Source: Arenicola marina (Eukaryota > Annelida > Polychaeta > Arenicolidae). From it: DNA of 64,000 nucleotides. Below are positions 30,530-42,540 of the stretch, piece after piece. The notes beneath the pieces were generated by a model. The model saw nothing but the letters and a program-made list of their open reading frames with translations, did no database searches and was not told the DNA's origin. The stretch's first letter is position 1. Each line of letters starts with the position of its first letter. The DNA is taken from the NCBI GenBank assembly GCA_964019135.1, contig OZ025258.1, positions 35,048,126 through 35,112,125 of the forward strand, read 5' to 3'. Both the position numbers and the translations under genes were made by a program.

Positions 30530-30682
30530 TGAGTTTGCACTGATATAAGTTCACACGGATATGAATTCACAATGAGATGAGTTCATACTAATGTGAGTTC
30601 ACACTGATATGAATTCACATTGATATAAGTTCACACTGATATTTCACTGATATGAGTTCACACTGATATGAGCTCACAGTGG
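30530..30682. repeat. Degenerate 18-bp tandem repeat
   Basis: About eight imperfect units of the form ACACTGATATGAGTTC, with variants such as ATATAAGTTCAC and ATGAATTCAC. Confidence 0.8.
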
Positions 30683-30839
30683 AAACGTGCATGTTTAATC
30701 TAGTGAATGTGTGATATAAAATCAACGGTGGAAATGCCACGTACTTTGTTCAGTGATAATGATGCGACTTCATCAATAAAACATAATGGGACATAGTGTA
30801 AGGGCAAGGCGATTATTTGCCTGTGTGATGCATAATTAC

Positions 30840-30955
30840 GGTATACAATTATACCATTATTCAGTATACAATTATACCATTATTCGGTATACAATTACAC
30901 CACTATTCGGTATACAATTACACTACTATTCGGTATACATTTATACCACTATTCG
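30840..30955. repeat. 23-bp tandem repeat, five copies
   Basis: GGTATACAATTATACCATTA-type units start at 30841, 30864 and 30887 and continue to about 30955. Each unit includes a near-palindromic GGTATAC...TATACC. Confidence 0.85.
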
Positions 30956-31542
30956 CACTGAATATACTAAAGCTGGCCGATAATCGGCTTGGTAGAATAA
31001 AATGTCTATATAATAAGTATATCCACACATAATGCTGACGCATTGCACAATGGTCTTCTGTGCAGTGGGTGAAACACATGACGTATTTTCTATTTCATTT
31101 TCTTGTTCGTAATTTTGTACATTGCATATGAACTCATAATTACAATTACAACCTTGATACTATCCATCTCGAACTCATGTAGCTACCAACCGATATATTA
31201 AGGCAGCAATATGGGTATGAGACACGCGTTACTTGGAGTCAAAGCCACAAATAATAAAACACTGGAATATCCAAAAAATAACGTCCGCCATACTCGCCAA
31301 TAACGGTTAGAATTCCATAAACGAAATTCCCTCGGTGGCCAGTAGAGGGCAGGACGGGCGGATGGTCCACGTCTCCTCCGGTTCTCGACCTTCTTCTAAT
31401 CCCACTCACGCGGGTGAAGGTCACATGGCAACGTCTCCAATCACCGTGGGAGGCCCATCGCTGGGAATCTCCGGTAGATGGCGCATCGCGTGGCATCGCA
31501 TGTTATGGCGTAAATCTGGTGCGTGGCTGGGTTATAGCGACA
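30956..31542. other. No gene seen
   Basis: Unassigned. The 3' part grades into the tandem array that follows. Confidence 0.4.
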
Positions 31543-32690
31543 GCCTGTAGCATAAGGCTGGGAATCGACCGGGGAGGAGGCAGACGTTGCATCATAAGGT
31601 TGGGCCGCGAAAGGACGGCAAAGGCGACGTGCAGCATAAGGCGGGATCAAGACTCGAACACCCATCCTGCCTCATAAGGCTGGGTGATGGCTCAGACTAA
31701 CACACCTTGTAGCATTAGGCTGGGTGATGGCTCAGGCTAACACACATTGTAGCATTAGGCTGGTTGATGGCTCAGGCTAACACACCTTGTAGCATTAGGC
31801 TGGGTGATGGCTCAGGTTAACACACCTTGTAGCATAAGGCTGGGTGATGGCTCAGGCTAACACACCTTGTAGCATTAGGCTGGGTGATGGCTCAGGCTAA
31901 CACACCTTGTAGCATTAGGCCGGGTGATGGCTCAGGCTAACACACCTTGTAGCATAAGGCTGGGTGATGGCTCAGGCTAACACACATTGTAGCATAAGGC
32001 TGGGGGATGACACAGGCTAACATATATCCTGTAGCATAAGACTGGGTGATGGTTCAGGCTAACACACCTTGTAGCATAAAGCTGGGTGATGACACAGGCT
32101 AACAGACATCCTGTAGCATAAGGCTTGGTGATGGCTCAGGCTAACACACATCATATGCCATAAGGCTGGGTGATGACACAGGCTAACACACATCCTGTAG
32201 CATAAGGCAAGGTGATGGCTCAGGGAAACACACAACTTGTAACATAAGGCCGGGTGATTGCTCAGGGTAACACACATAATGTAGCATAAGGCTGGGTGAT
32301 GGCTCAGGCTAACACACAACCTGTAGCATAAGGCTGAGTGATGGCTCAGGCTAATATACATCCCGTAGTATGAAGGCTGGGTGATGGCTCAGTTTAACAC
32401 ACAACCTGTATCATAAGGCTGCCTGATGGATCAGGCAAACACATAACTTGTAGCATAAGGCTGGTTGACCCAGGTTAACACACATCCTGTAGCATAAGGC
32501 TGGGTGATGACTCAGGCTAACGCACATCCCGTAGCATGAGGCTGGGTAATGGCTCAAGCTGACGCACATCCTGTAGCATAAGGCTGGGTGATGACTCAGG
32601 CTAACGCACATCCCGTAGCATGAGGCTGGGTAATGGCTCAAGCTGACGCACATCCTGTAGCATAAGACTGGGTGATGACTCAGGAGAGCC
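31543..32690. repeat. 40-42-bp minisatellite (GTAGCATAAGGCTGGGTGATG units)
   Basis: About 27 units. The first few are diverged, the block from about 31690 to 31990 has an exact 40-bp period (AGCATTAGGC at 31711, 31751, 31791), and later units are mostly 41-42 bp. Where the period is 42 bp the minus strand is open and reads as a 14-residue repeat (SLSHHPALCYRMCV) at 32059-32361 and 32411-32692. I treat that as a consequence of the period, not as a gene. Confidence 0.9.
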
Positions 32691-33265
32691 ACGCAGCCTC
32701 AGGAGAAATGTGCGGCGGCATCGTTAGCCAGGCCTTTTGTATCGCTATACACGTCAGCTATATTGGCTTTGTTAGTTTTGATGGGGCCGTCAGTGAGATA
32801 GATGACTGCTTAGTGCTGTTGCCATCAAAAGAGGAGGAGATCGATGGCGGTAAGGTGAGGTTAGCTCATCTACCACGCGATGCATGTATAACTTACAATC
32901 TCCATTCGGTTGTCAATGATATATCTGACAAGTCGATCAGCGCTATTTCTAGAGCGTTTGAGAAAATAGTATTCGTAACAAAGCCTATTTGTCTACGGAA
33001 GTGTCAGCATACCTGCCTGCCATGGGAGTGACTGACAACAGCCGGAGAGGATCTCGCCCGCTGCCATGGGAATCACCGACAACAGCCTGAAGGGGACCCC
33101 ACCCGGCACCGTATCAACACCATATATATGGAACCTGTGCCACTCCAGATGATACATGCTGTCTCGATGCAAATATCCCTGGCCGCCGGCCCGGTCACGT
33201 CTTCCACATGTCGGCGACCCTTCCTGTAACAGTCGGCTTGATGAAGGCCGCCTGGGTCAAAGCGC
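32684..33265 (+). repeat. Dispersed block, copy A (partner at 37597-38187)
   Basis: About 580 bp, more than 95% identical by eye to 37597-38187, both starting GAGAGCCACGCAGCCTCAGG. It contains an ORF from ATG 32709 (MCGGIVSQAFCIAIHVSYIG) to a stop at about 33031. In copy B the same ORF is cut by an 8-bp insertion (TTTTTTCA). The substitutions I see in the ORF are mostly synonymous (for example ATC/ATA Ile, AAT/AAC Asn), but they are too few to argue selection. No domain recognised; it may be a gene fragment carried by a repeat. Confidence 0.8.
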
Positions 33266-33540
33266 CAGGGATCGCACTCACGAATTGTGATTTGGGGGGA
33301 ATATGTAAAGTTGGTATATTAATTTATTGGACGTGGTAGAAAGGAGAATAATTTTAGGACGTTGTCGAACACACGGAAGGAGCATAACGGTGATATTTTA
33401 TTGCCAATGCAGGGGCGGATCTAGGAATTTGGCAATGGAGGGGGGGGGGGAGGGGGTTGCTCTCTGTAATTTTGCGACCCAGGGGGAGGGGGACTTGGGC
33501 TTGGAGAACCCGACTTTAACAGTGTATCCATTCATACTGA
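33262..33540 (+). repeat. Dispersed block, partner at 35139-35400
   Basis: Starts AGGGATCGCACTCACGAATT directly after block A and is nearly identical to 35139 onward. It includes the start of a G-rich inverted-repeat element at 33410 (CAGGGGCGGATCTAGGAATT), at the same offset as in the 35-kb copy, so the small element was present before the block was copied. Confidence 0.8.
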
Positions 33541-33899
33541 TGTCATATTGAATTGGGATAGCACGTAGAAGATCGTAATCCTTGCGTCAGTAGATGTGCA
33601 CAGGGAATGGTTTATGTAACGCCCCGTGTTGGCGAAGTGATCTATTGTATTCATGGTTGAGTTTTTTTTGTTGAGTTCAAGTTAATAGGAAAAGACATCA
33701 GAATCCCAGTGTGAAAGCAGGTAGCTTCATGATGTAATTTGCCTCCCTCTTAAAATTCTTCTGAGAAGCTTTGACATTCACTCCAGATATTGCATCCCCT
33801 ACTATTTGGGCATTATGCATGTAAGCAGACAAACACGGGTGGTTACGATCTTAATTTATTTAACGTATAACCAACTGTCTAAAGCTGCTAACTCAGCAT
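33541..33899. other. No gene seen
   Basis: Unassigned sequence before the hexamer array. Confidence 0.4.
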
Positions 33900-33902
33900 T
33901 TG

Positions 33903-34262
33903 GCTAGGGCTAGGGCGAGGGTTGGGGTTGGGGTTGGGGTTGGGGTTGGGGTTGGGGTTGGGGTTGGGGTTGGGGTTGGGGTTGGGGTTGGGGTTGGGGT
34001 TGGGGTTGGGGTTGGGGTTGGGCTTGGGGTTGAGGTTGAGATTGGGGTTGGGGTTGGGGTTGGGGTTGGGGTTGGGGTTGGGGTTGGGGTTGGGGTTGGG
34101 GTTGGGGTTGGGGTTGGGGTTGGGGTTGCGGTTGCGGTTGGGATTGGGGTTGGGGTTGAGGTTGAAGTTGAGGTTGAGGTTGAGGTTGAGGTTGAGGTTG
34201 AGGTTGAGGTTGAGGTTGGGGTTGGGGTTGGGTTGGGCCTGGGGTGGAGTTTGGGGTTGGGT
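33903..34262 (+). repeat. GGGGTT hexamer array (TTGGGG telomere-like, with TTGAGG variants)
   Basis: About 58 hexamers. The left two thirds are almost pure GGGGTT with a few GGGCTT, GAGGTT and GCGGTT changes; from about 34155 a block of GAGGTT units follows, then GGGGTT again. The G-rich strand could form G-quadruplexes. ORFs of Gly-Leu or Gly-Val on one strand and Pro-Gln on the other are artefacts of the period. Confidence 0.95.
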
Positions 34263-35138
34263 TAAAGTAAATTGGGTTTGTGCTTAAAACACCGGCCTGG
34301 AGGTCGACGGGGCTGCGTGTGAGTTTACTCATGCACGTTAAGTCATATAGTGTTCGAATATAGTGTAAGACACCGATACATCTGTATAAATATATATATA
34401 TATATATATTTCGTTGTGTCACATTGGTATAAAAATACGCAACCTTCACAATCATTAATAAGGATGTAACGGAGCCTTCTTATGCAAATCACGTAAATGT
34501 CCCGAGAGCCGTCCCCACACAATGCAATACTAAATATGCGATCACTCAACACTAATCCATTATTCGCAAGTAAGCCACTAAATCCAATCTGTCTGGCGCC
34601 TTGGCTGCCGTTTTCTCGGTGATCGATCTCAACTGCCTTGTCATCTACCGAGTGAGGACAATCCATGCCACGGAGAAGACATCGACCGGCACTTATTCCA
34701 GTGCTGGCTTCAGGTTGCAGTCCAAGGGTCAATCCAGGATTAGACTGGGATTTGGAGCCTTCGCCTCAGAGTGGAACCTGGAAGAAGTCACGTGATGCTA
34801 GTGCATTACAACCACATCCGGTTTGACCTAATTCTGATCGACTTCAATTATCGGACGGATTTTGCGTAGAATCGGTCCGATTTTGCGCCAACTGGGCTAG
34901 TTTGCTGGAGTCCAGTATGGTCGAGGACATTGGAGAACTATAAATGATGTCGGCCTTGACTTCGTAATAACACGAATGGTATTAATTAAATCCCCCCATT
35001 TATTCGCTCAGGATAGTGGCAGGGTCTACGTCGTATATATATATAGCCCATAGTGTTTTCTTACCAGCTCTGTATTTCGGCACTGGGGGCATCTCATAAA
35101 GCGGCGATGGGATCTATCGAACGGTATATAATAGACAG
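34263..35138. other. No gene seen; (TA)n tract
   Basis: Contains a (TA)n microsatellite at about 34388-34409. AGAAGTCACGTGATGCT at about 34784-34800 is shared exactly with about 42550-42566. No supported ORF. Confidence 0.45.
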
Positions 35139-35400
35139 AGGGATCGCACTCACGAATTGTGATTTGGGGGGAAAATGTAAAGTTGGTGTATTAATTTGTT
35201 GGACGTGGTAGAAAGGAGAATAATTTTAGGACGTTGTCGAACACATGGAAGGAGCATAACGGTGATATTTTATTGCCAATGCAGGGGCGAATCTAGGAAT
35301 TTGCCAATGGGGGGGGGGGGGCTGCTCTCTAAAATCTTGCGACCCGGGGGGGGGGCGGGGGCTTGGGCTTGGAGAACCCGACTAACAGTGTATGTTCAGT
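35139..35400 (+). repeat. Dispersed block, partner at 33262-33540
   Basis: Starts AGGGATCGCACTCACGAATT and is nearly identical to the 33-kb copy through the GGAGCATAACGGTGATATTT stretch and into the G-rich element at 35282. Confidence 0.8.
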
Positions 35401-35539
35401 TTCCCAATGGGGGGGGGGGGGTGCTCTCTGAAGACTTTAACATGTATGTTAACATGTATGTTGTATGTTCTGGTTCCCAAGGGGGGCGGGTTGCAACCCC
35501 CTCACCCCCCCCCCCCCCCACTCCCTAGATCCGCCACTG
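35282..35539. mobile_element. G-rich inverted-repeat element (MITE), 258 bp
   Basis: Begins CAGGGGCGAATCTAGG and ends CCTAGATCCGCCACTG, which are inverted copies with a few mismatches (CAGTGGCGGATCTAGG on the complement). CAATG lies directly on both sides (35277-35281 and 35540-35544), a probable 5-bp target duplication. The inside is mostly poly-G or poly-C runs and a short ACATGTATGTTA repeat, with no transposase. The TIR style resembles non-autonomous hAT-like or Chapaev-like elements, but those make duplications of other lengths, so I leave the superfamily open. Confidence 0.65.
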
Positions 35540-35544
35540 CAATG

Positions 35545-36024
35545 CCCTGGTTCAACTTGATAATCATTTCCATCAGATTCAGATTCAGATTGAATATCAT
35601 TTATTTGAGCAAGGACCAATAGAACACTCTGGGGACCCCCAGTAAGCCCGCCGCTAGCGTAGGAACCACCCCAAAACAAAGTTAAACAAAAACCATCGCG
35701 TCATCACAGAAACAAAGGAACAAATAGGAGTCAACTTAAATGTACGTTATTGCGAGCGACTTGCGAGAATTAAATAAAACACATAGCTCTAACCGAGAAA
35801 TAAACGGGGGAAGACCTCTACTAATCGAATTATTTCTGTGACAAGTATGACAGTTACCGTATTGAGCAAGATCGTTTTGACATATTTGGAAAATTCACCC
35901 AGTCCATGTGTCTTAACCTTATACAATATAATATCAGATTTTTCATGAGAGTTGGTTGGCTTGGTAGGGCGCTTTAGTCTGTGTAGGCTACATCATGACA
36001 ATGATAAGGATTAAGGCTGAGACG
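35545..36024. other. No gene seen
   Basis: Unassigned AT-rich DNA. Confidence 0.4.
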
Positions 36025-36095
36025 AGCCATGTTTCCGGGAGTAGACATCTACGGATTATAAAAAAAGACATGGGATCCCTATCCTGCGCACACCT
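36025..36095 (-). repeat. SINE fragment
   Basis: A short, diverged match to the body of the SINE at 45706-45966: AGCCATGTTTCCGGGAG, then AAAGACATGGGATC and TATCCTGCG in the same order. Head and tail are absent. Confidence 0.5.
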
Positions 36096-36279
36096 ATTGA
36101 CAGAGCACATTCGTCAATGTGTCTTGGGAGCGGAAATGTCAGGAAGGATTGGCAGCGTTAATGTTGAACTGCTTCGGTTGACGAGTATATATAAACTTTT
36201 GGCAATGTTCTCCATTTTGCGGATTACTATACTTTAGTACTTTCTATCCCCAGAAGATGGGTGAAGCTATGTCGTCAGG

Positions 36280-37040
36280 AAGGACAGACATTAGACGGTA
36301 GCTTCGTTTAGAAGACTTATTATAGGTTAAAAAGGAATGCAAGTATGTATATGGAACGTTGGTTAATAGTCTGCAATTTAGTTCTAGTAACGAGCATAAG
36401 TGGACCAAAATATTCAGAACAAACACAGTAACAGATAAATGGGATATGATGTATAAATTATCATATCTGACAACTATTAATGAACAGTTACGGAGTTTTT
36501 AGTTTGCCATTATACATAATTGTGATTAATATTTTGCTAAAGCTCTGTAACATTATAGAGAAGAATATATGCAATTACTGTGGGACACGTCCGGAAACTT
36601 TAAACCTTTTATTCGAGGAATGTGACGAGGTGAAGATACTGTAGACGAATTTGTATCATTGATTACACAATCAAGCGAATATCAGAGACATAACTATGTT
36701 GTCCGAAAAATACATAATGTTTTGGGGTTTTTAACGCAGCAATGAAGATCTCCTGAATTATATTACTAGCCAAGATATATATATATATATGACCAGACAT
36801 ATTGGTAAAAGACGTATATTGACTGGTTGCATAAGAAATACCAAGAGTTACTTTAGTTTAGAATACTATAATTCCAAAGACAGCGAAAAACATGAAAAAA
36901 CTATTCTAAAATGGGGGAAATCCTTTATAGAGTATTCTTTGTCAATTGGAACAGATGCTTATACAGTTTTCAAATGTTTAAATGGTGTAGTTGAAAATTG
37001 TTATAAGTATGCATGTACCACATATGATATAAATCAATGA
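36280..37040 (+). pseudogene. Remnant of an L1/Tx1-like ORF2 C-terminus
   Basis: A plus-strand, frame-shifted remnant. Readable pieces are TDKWDMMYKLSYLTTINEQL, then ICNYCGTRPETLNLLFEECD (about 36565-36630), a Cys-X2-Cys motif with ET.L..LF.EC as in the zinc-finger-like end of L1-group ORF2, and finally an 83-codon open stretch (36789-37040) with YFSLEYYNSKDSEKHEKTI. It resembles the region after RT of the 24-26 kb copy but is a different, AT-richer sequence. Heavily decayed; low certainty on clade. Confidence 0.5.
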
Positions 37041-37596
37041 AAAAACAAGAAAAAAAAATGACCGTACTATCTCAGTTTGTTTACAGTCGACCATTTTTAT
37101 CTTCAACTCAAATTCCCCTTAAGCTTCCCTGATGTATGGGCCTCGCTTAAATGGTACTGGCCTTTCAAATGCCATTATTTCTGTGGTTATTATATGCGAT
37201 ACGGATCGGCCATATGTCATGATTTCTGTGACTCGTTTAATACACAATAGACCGTTAAAATGTCACGACTTCTGTGACTCGTTTAATATATACATGCCGC
37301 TAATATGTGAGGAGGCTTCCGTAGCCCTAATTTCTACTGCAGATGCAATGAAACTATTGTTTGAAAGTGCACCTGGGTCTTCATGGTGGCTTCTGTGGCT
37401 GGCTCGGACAACAAGCACGAGTGCATGAAAGCCGACCAGTCTCTGTGTCTGCCCCCCCCCCCACCCCTCCTCCCCCGGGATTGAAGGATGAATAGTGGGT
37501 TCGCTGCGTGCCAGAACTGCCAAGGCGTTTTAGGTGACCTGCGAGTTTGCTGTCGATGCTCCTGATGGATAGCAGCGATCGCCGAACCCATGGCGT
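37041..37596. other. No gene seen
   Basis: Has a short direct repeat of TTCTGTGACTCGTTTAATA (about 37224 and 37269) and a poly-C run near 37452. No supported gene. Confidence 0.4.
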
Positions 37597-38187
37597 GAGA
37601 GCCACGCAGCCTCAGGAGAAATGTGCGGCGGCATCGTTAGCCCGGCCTTTTGTATCGCTATACACGTCAGCTATATTGGCTTTGTTAGTTTTGATGGGGC
37701 CGTCAGTGAGATAGATGACTGCTTAGTGCTGTTGCCATCAAAAGAGGAGGAGATAGATGGCGGTAAGGTGAGGTTAGCTCATCTACCACGCGATGCATGT
37801 ATAACTTACAACCTCCATTCGGTTGTCAATGATATATCTGACAAGTCGATCTTTTTTCAGCGCTATTTCTAGAGCGTTTGAGAAAATGGTATTCGTAACA
37901 AAGCCTATTTGTCTACGGAAGTGTCAGCATACCTGCCTGCCATGGGAGTGACTGACAACAGCCGGAGAGGATCTCGCCCGCTGCCATGGGAAGCACCGAC
38001 AACAGCCTGAAGGGGACCCCACCCGGCACCGTATCAACACCATATATATGGAACCTGTGCCACTCCAGATGATACATGCTGTCTCGATGCAAATATCCCT
38101 GGCCGCCGCCCCGGTCACGTCTTCCACAGGTCGGCGATCCTCTCTGTAACAGTCGGCTTGATGAAGGCCGCCTGGGTCAAAGTGCCA
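37597..38187 (+). repeat. Dispersed block, copy B (partner at 32684-33265)
   Basis: Same block as at 32.7 kb, with an 8-bp insertion (TTTTTTCA) near 37852 that shortens the shared ORF to 83 codons. Unlike copy A it is not followed by the AGGGATCGCACTCACG block, so the two blocks can move or be lost separately. Confidence 0.8.
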
Positions 38188-41127
38188 TGTATGCGGAGAA
38201 TGAATAGAAATGGGACGACGTGAGATGGGTTGCAGGTTTTTCTCGCTGTTGTTTGTTGTTGGGCTTTGGCGTTGAGGCAAGCTAACAGCAACAAAGATGT
38301 GTGGGTGGTGAGATAAATATGCCATAGGACTTGGCCTTCATTACTGTTAATCATAATAAGTAACATCATACAAATATCAGGGGCCTACCTGGTGTAGTAG
38401 TTACCGGGTACCTAATATGGGGCATCTTTCATCGTCCCGGAAGGTTCCTTGTTCCAGTCTAACCATTGTGTGCATAAAATACCAATCACACGATATTGTA
38501 ACATACACAGCAATAAAGGCAGACGATGAAAATATAAGCACGGGCGAGGTCGGTTTACGTAATTTACGAATTTTACGAATAATTTACGAATTTGAATTTA
38601 ATGGCTATATGGGTCTAAATGTTACTGAGAGTATGGTCCTGCTGTATGCTAAATTTCTTGATTGAATAAACAAATAAACAGTTTTACACAAATCGCCTAG
38701 ACTATTGGTCTCATATTTGCATCAAATGTTATTATTTTCATAAAATTCGTGGCAGATAAATGTTGTAATTACTACAAAAACCCTAAATTCAGGTGCCGGC
38801 TTCCGAAATTCAAGTGAAATCCGTTCGTGAGATAATGACATACAGTCGCCTAAGCTGCTGCAACACAGTGTGGCGGTCCTTCGACGACTGTTTTCTGTTG
38901 GAAGTTGTTGTTCAGAATCAATTATTTTGTAATATGTAGAGCAGTTTCTTATAGAGAATATCATAAGCTCTTTCATTTACCGTTAGCTAACATGTCCAGA
39001 ACAGAGCAGATCGTTTGCACGGTGCGCACACCTAACTCTGACAGACGATACGCTGCAAAACCCAAACAAAAACAGTGCCTCCCCCTGGTGATCCTGTTCG
39101 TAGTTAACTGGTGAATCTAATTGGCCATATGGTAGCTGACACTTTCGCAACGGCGAAACGAGAAGACACAGTGCCATGTAGACAGCTGCCACTCTAATTA
39201 GTATTTAAGCGAAAATAACATAATAAAAATTGAGTAATTACATGACGTCTGTCCAAGCTCATACATCGTTTTATAAGGAAATAGATCTTTAAAATAAATC
39301 GAGCGAAAATTAGCTTCCACTCAAAAGAGAGAAACCATGCGCATGGGTAGAGGGGTGTGGGGCGGCGGGAAGAGTGGATCATCATTGCGTCGTTGCGGGA
39401 TGCGATGACAGCTATCATTCATTACTATCATTGCTAATGCCATAGTCAGGAACTTATCAGCTAACGGCACTTACCTGTGATTTGTCCGTTTCGCGCCGTA
39501 ATTACCCTGACATGCGCTTACAGTTCGGTCGAAAGTCCGTTTCTCTTTCGTCTTTAGAACAAGATGTACAGTACACCATTGCCGTACCATGGAGTCGTCA
39601 TTAGGCGTGTTATACCCAAAAACGGAAGGTGCTCTGGTAAAAACATAGTTTTGCCAAATACCGTAATTCATTGTATTGAGATTATTTTCTTCCGCAATTA
39701 GCTCTTGACATATGATATCTCGGCCTGCTCAATAACATTGGAAATGCGATCCCTGGGTATGAATCTGCTATCCATTTCGCATAAAAACTACATGAGATCA
39801 GGTCGGATAACCTGTTTATATCTTCTTGTTGACGTCAATTGAGAAACCAAAATACTTTTCATTGGGGGCAGGAATCATAAAAATCTTCTGCATATGACTA
39901 TCATTGTACACTACTGCCAAACATTATTCAGAACATTTTATAATATATGTTCAGGAAACAAGTGGCACTTTTGACCCTTACTACTACTTAAAGGGCGAAA
40001 AGCCTGGAATTTTCAATGTGTCATCATGGTGACAATACATTTTTCTTACATTGGTGAAGTATATATCTCCTCACATTGGTACCGAATTCGGCGAAAATGT
40101 TCTAATACATGGTGCAGTTTAAACTATTCGTTTCGCTCTCGGTCGATAATATGTTAATCTAACAACATCATTAAAGTAGCGAGGGTTTTATAAATGTTCT
40201 TGTCAGTTCACCGGAATAAAATAGTTTTTTCACGACGTGTTTACTTCACATGGATGTTGATAAATTTGGGGGCGCGAGGCGAAGGGGGGGTGAGGGGTGG
40301 GGGTATGGCCGCACACGCTTGCTGCCAAACTAGTCTTGTGGAGCTGAAAGCGTCAATCGCGCAGGGGCCGGTTTGTTCCCTCTAAAACAGCTACGCATTT
40401 GCCGGCTGAGTTATGAACATAATGAACCGCTAAATCTCCTCTTGTGAACCGCGAAGGCCGTTCCCTGGCAGAACAAGGTCGCCGCGAGGAGCCTAGTGCA
40501 GCCCACCATCAAAACGGCTGTTGTGCTCGGCCTAATCACAAAACAAAGCCTTGAAATCCCGCGTAAAACTGACCACGTGCCTTCTGGGAAGCACCGGCCG
40601 AGTGCTTTGAGTCAAGGTCAAGGTCATATTCCTACTCCGTCAGTCACTTCGACGATGAGTTTCTACGTGACATTGTGAAACAGACCCAGGCATGAACTCC
40701 ATTGCAATCAGCTGTTCTCTCACGATATTCACGCCAATTGGTTGCCGGGGGTGCAAGGTCAAGGGCGACGTGTTGACACCGCTGAGTGCAAGGGAAATTG
40801 AGAAGAATATCCCTTGGCATGGCTGGAAACGTTCAACGGTGCGCTTACGTCAAGGATGTCGTTTTTCTCATACCATTGAACGGATATAGAATTTAATCAT
40901 TGCCTGGCAACGTGAACAGGGGCGTAGGCAGGGACTTAGTGTTCGCACCTGCTGCAGATAAAGTAAACAAATTACTCCTGAACAACCGGACAGCACGTGC
41001 TTGCACAGCCCAATGTGTAGGCACGTGCGTGCGTGCGTACGACTGGCTATTCTGAAGAACGAAGCATCGTTACCGATTTCATGCACGCTTAGTCGACGTG
41101 CGCGAGGTAATAGACCAACGAATATAA
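38188..41127. other. No gene seen
   Basis: Almost 3 kb of non-repetitive DNA. Short ORFs only. TCAAGGTCAAGGTCAT near 40612-40627 repeats the receptor-like half-site motif seen at about 20110. Nothing else is supported. Confidence 0.5.
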
Positions 41128-41855
41128 ACTGTAACGTAGTTCATGTAGCAAGCATACTGTAACGTAGTTCATGTAGCAAACATACTGTAACGTAGTTCAT
41201 GTAGCAAGCATACTGTAACGTAGTTCATGTAGCAAGCATACTGTAACGTAGTTCATGTAGCAAGCATACTGTAACGTAGTTCATGTAGCAAGCATACTGT
41301 AACGTAGTTCATGTAGCAAGCATACTGTAACGTAGTTCATGTAGCAAGCATACTGTAACGTAGTTCATGTAGCAAGCATACTGTAACGTAGTTCATGTAG
41401 CAAACATACTGTAACGTAGTTCATGTAGCAAACATACTGTAACGTAGTTCATGTAGCAAGCATACTGTAACGTAGTTCATGTAGCAAGCATACTGTAACG
41501 TAGTTCATGTAGCAAGCATACTGTAACGTAGTTCATGTAGCAAACATACTGTAACGTAGTTCATGTAGCAAGCATACTGTAACGTAGTTCATGTAGCAAG
41601 CATACTGTAACGTAGTTCATGTAGCAAGCATACTGTAACGTAGTTCGTGTAGCAAGCATACTGTAACGTAGCTCATGTAGCAAGCATACTGTAACGTAGT
41701 TCATGTAGCAAGCATACTGTAACGTAGTTCATGTAGCAAGCATACTGTAACGTAGTTCGTATAGCAAGCATACTGTAACGTAGTTCGTATAGCAAGCATA
41801 CTGTAACGTAGTTCATGTAGCAAGCATACTGTAACGTAGTTCATGTAGCAAGCAT
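41128..41855. repeat. 28-bp tandem repeat, 26 copies
   Basis: Units of ACTGTAACGTAGTTCATGTA plus GCAAGCAT with exact 28-bp register from 41128 to 41828 (25 intervals). Variation is limited to a few sites (AAGCAT/AAACAT, TTCATG/TTCGTG/TTCGTA, one GCTCATG). Confidence 0.97.
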
Positions 41856-42540
41856 GACTTGAATCCCTCGTTGGAATAAGTAGACGATCAGTAATGACGT
41901 GTTTTATAGGGCATGCAGAATAATTTGAACATTAATTATTATGACTATTTTTTGGCTAATTCGTTGGCTTATGAGTCCGGTTCTTAGAAACATACAGATA
42001 ACATCATGTTGAACAATAATAGCGATTCAGCTGCAAGTCTTTATATATATATATTTATAAAGACCATAATGCAGCTCAAAACTATTAAGCTACCATGATG
42101 GGTATTAGTACTGATACCATTGCATTTCCGTGTATTGTTGTGGTTCCCCAGTGAAGGACCACACTGATATTCCATCACGGACATACAAATGGGGCCTGTG
42201 ATTGGACGCAAATGCATGGGATCCCAGAGGGAGGGGTGGGCTGGAAAGCTGAATGAGGGTGGGAAGGGCAAGGAGTCGGGGGAGGGGATAGAGTGCCGGT
42301 AGAGGAGGTGGGTGCATGGGGAATGGTTGATTTGCCAGAGTAGAGTGGACGCCTCCAAGCGCATCTGTTACTCATCCGTCTGAGCGGAGAACTGCAGCCA
42401 CCAAGCGATACTGCTGTGTTCTGACTCTCCTGCCTTGACTCGGCGGCGTCAAAAACTCCGGCCAGTTTTCGTTGTATATATTAGATGAGCTGAATCCCGC
42501 GAAACCGCTGACAAGCCGCATTGATTCCAACACGGCCTCG
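41856..42540. other. No gene seen
   Basis: Contains a (TA)n tract near 42044 and a GGGAGG-rich stretch at 42220-42320. Minus-strand Pro/Ser-rich ORFs over the latter are low complexity. Confidence 0.4.

Noticed and set aside
33900-34455. Gly-Val, Gly-Leu and Pro-Gln ORFs
   Set aside because: Direct products of the GGGGTT hexamer array.
41128-41855. CRISPR-like regular repeats
   Set aside because: The units are contiguous with no unique spacers, and the rest of the window is clearly animal DNA. Same reasoning for the 43-bp and 58-bp arrays.
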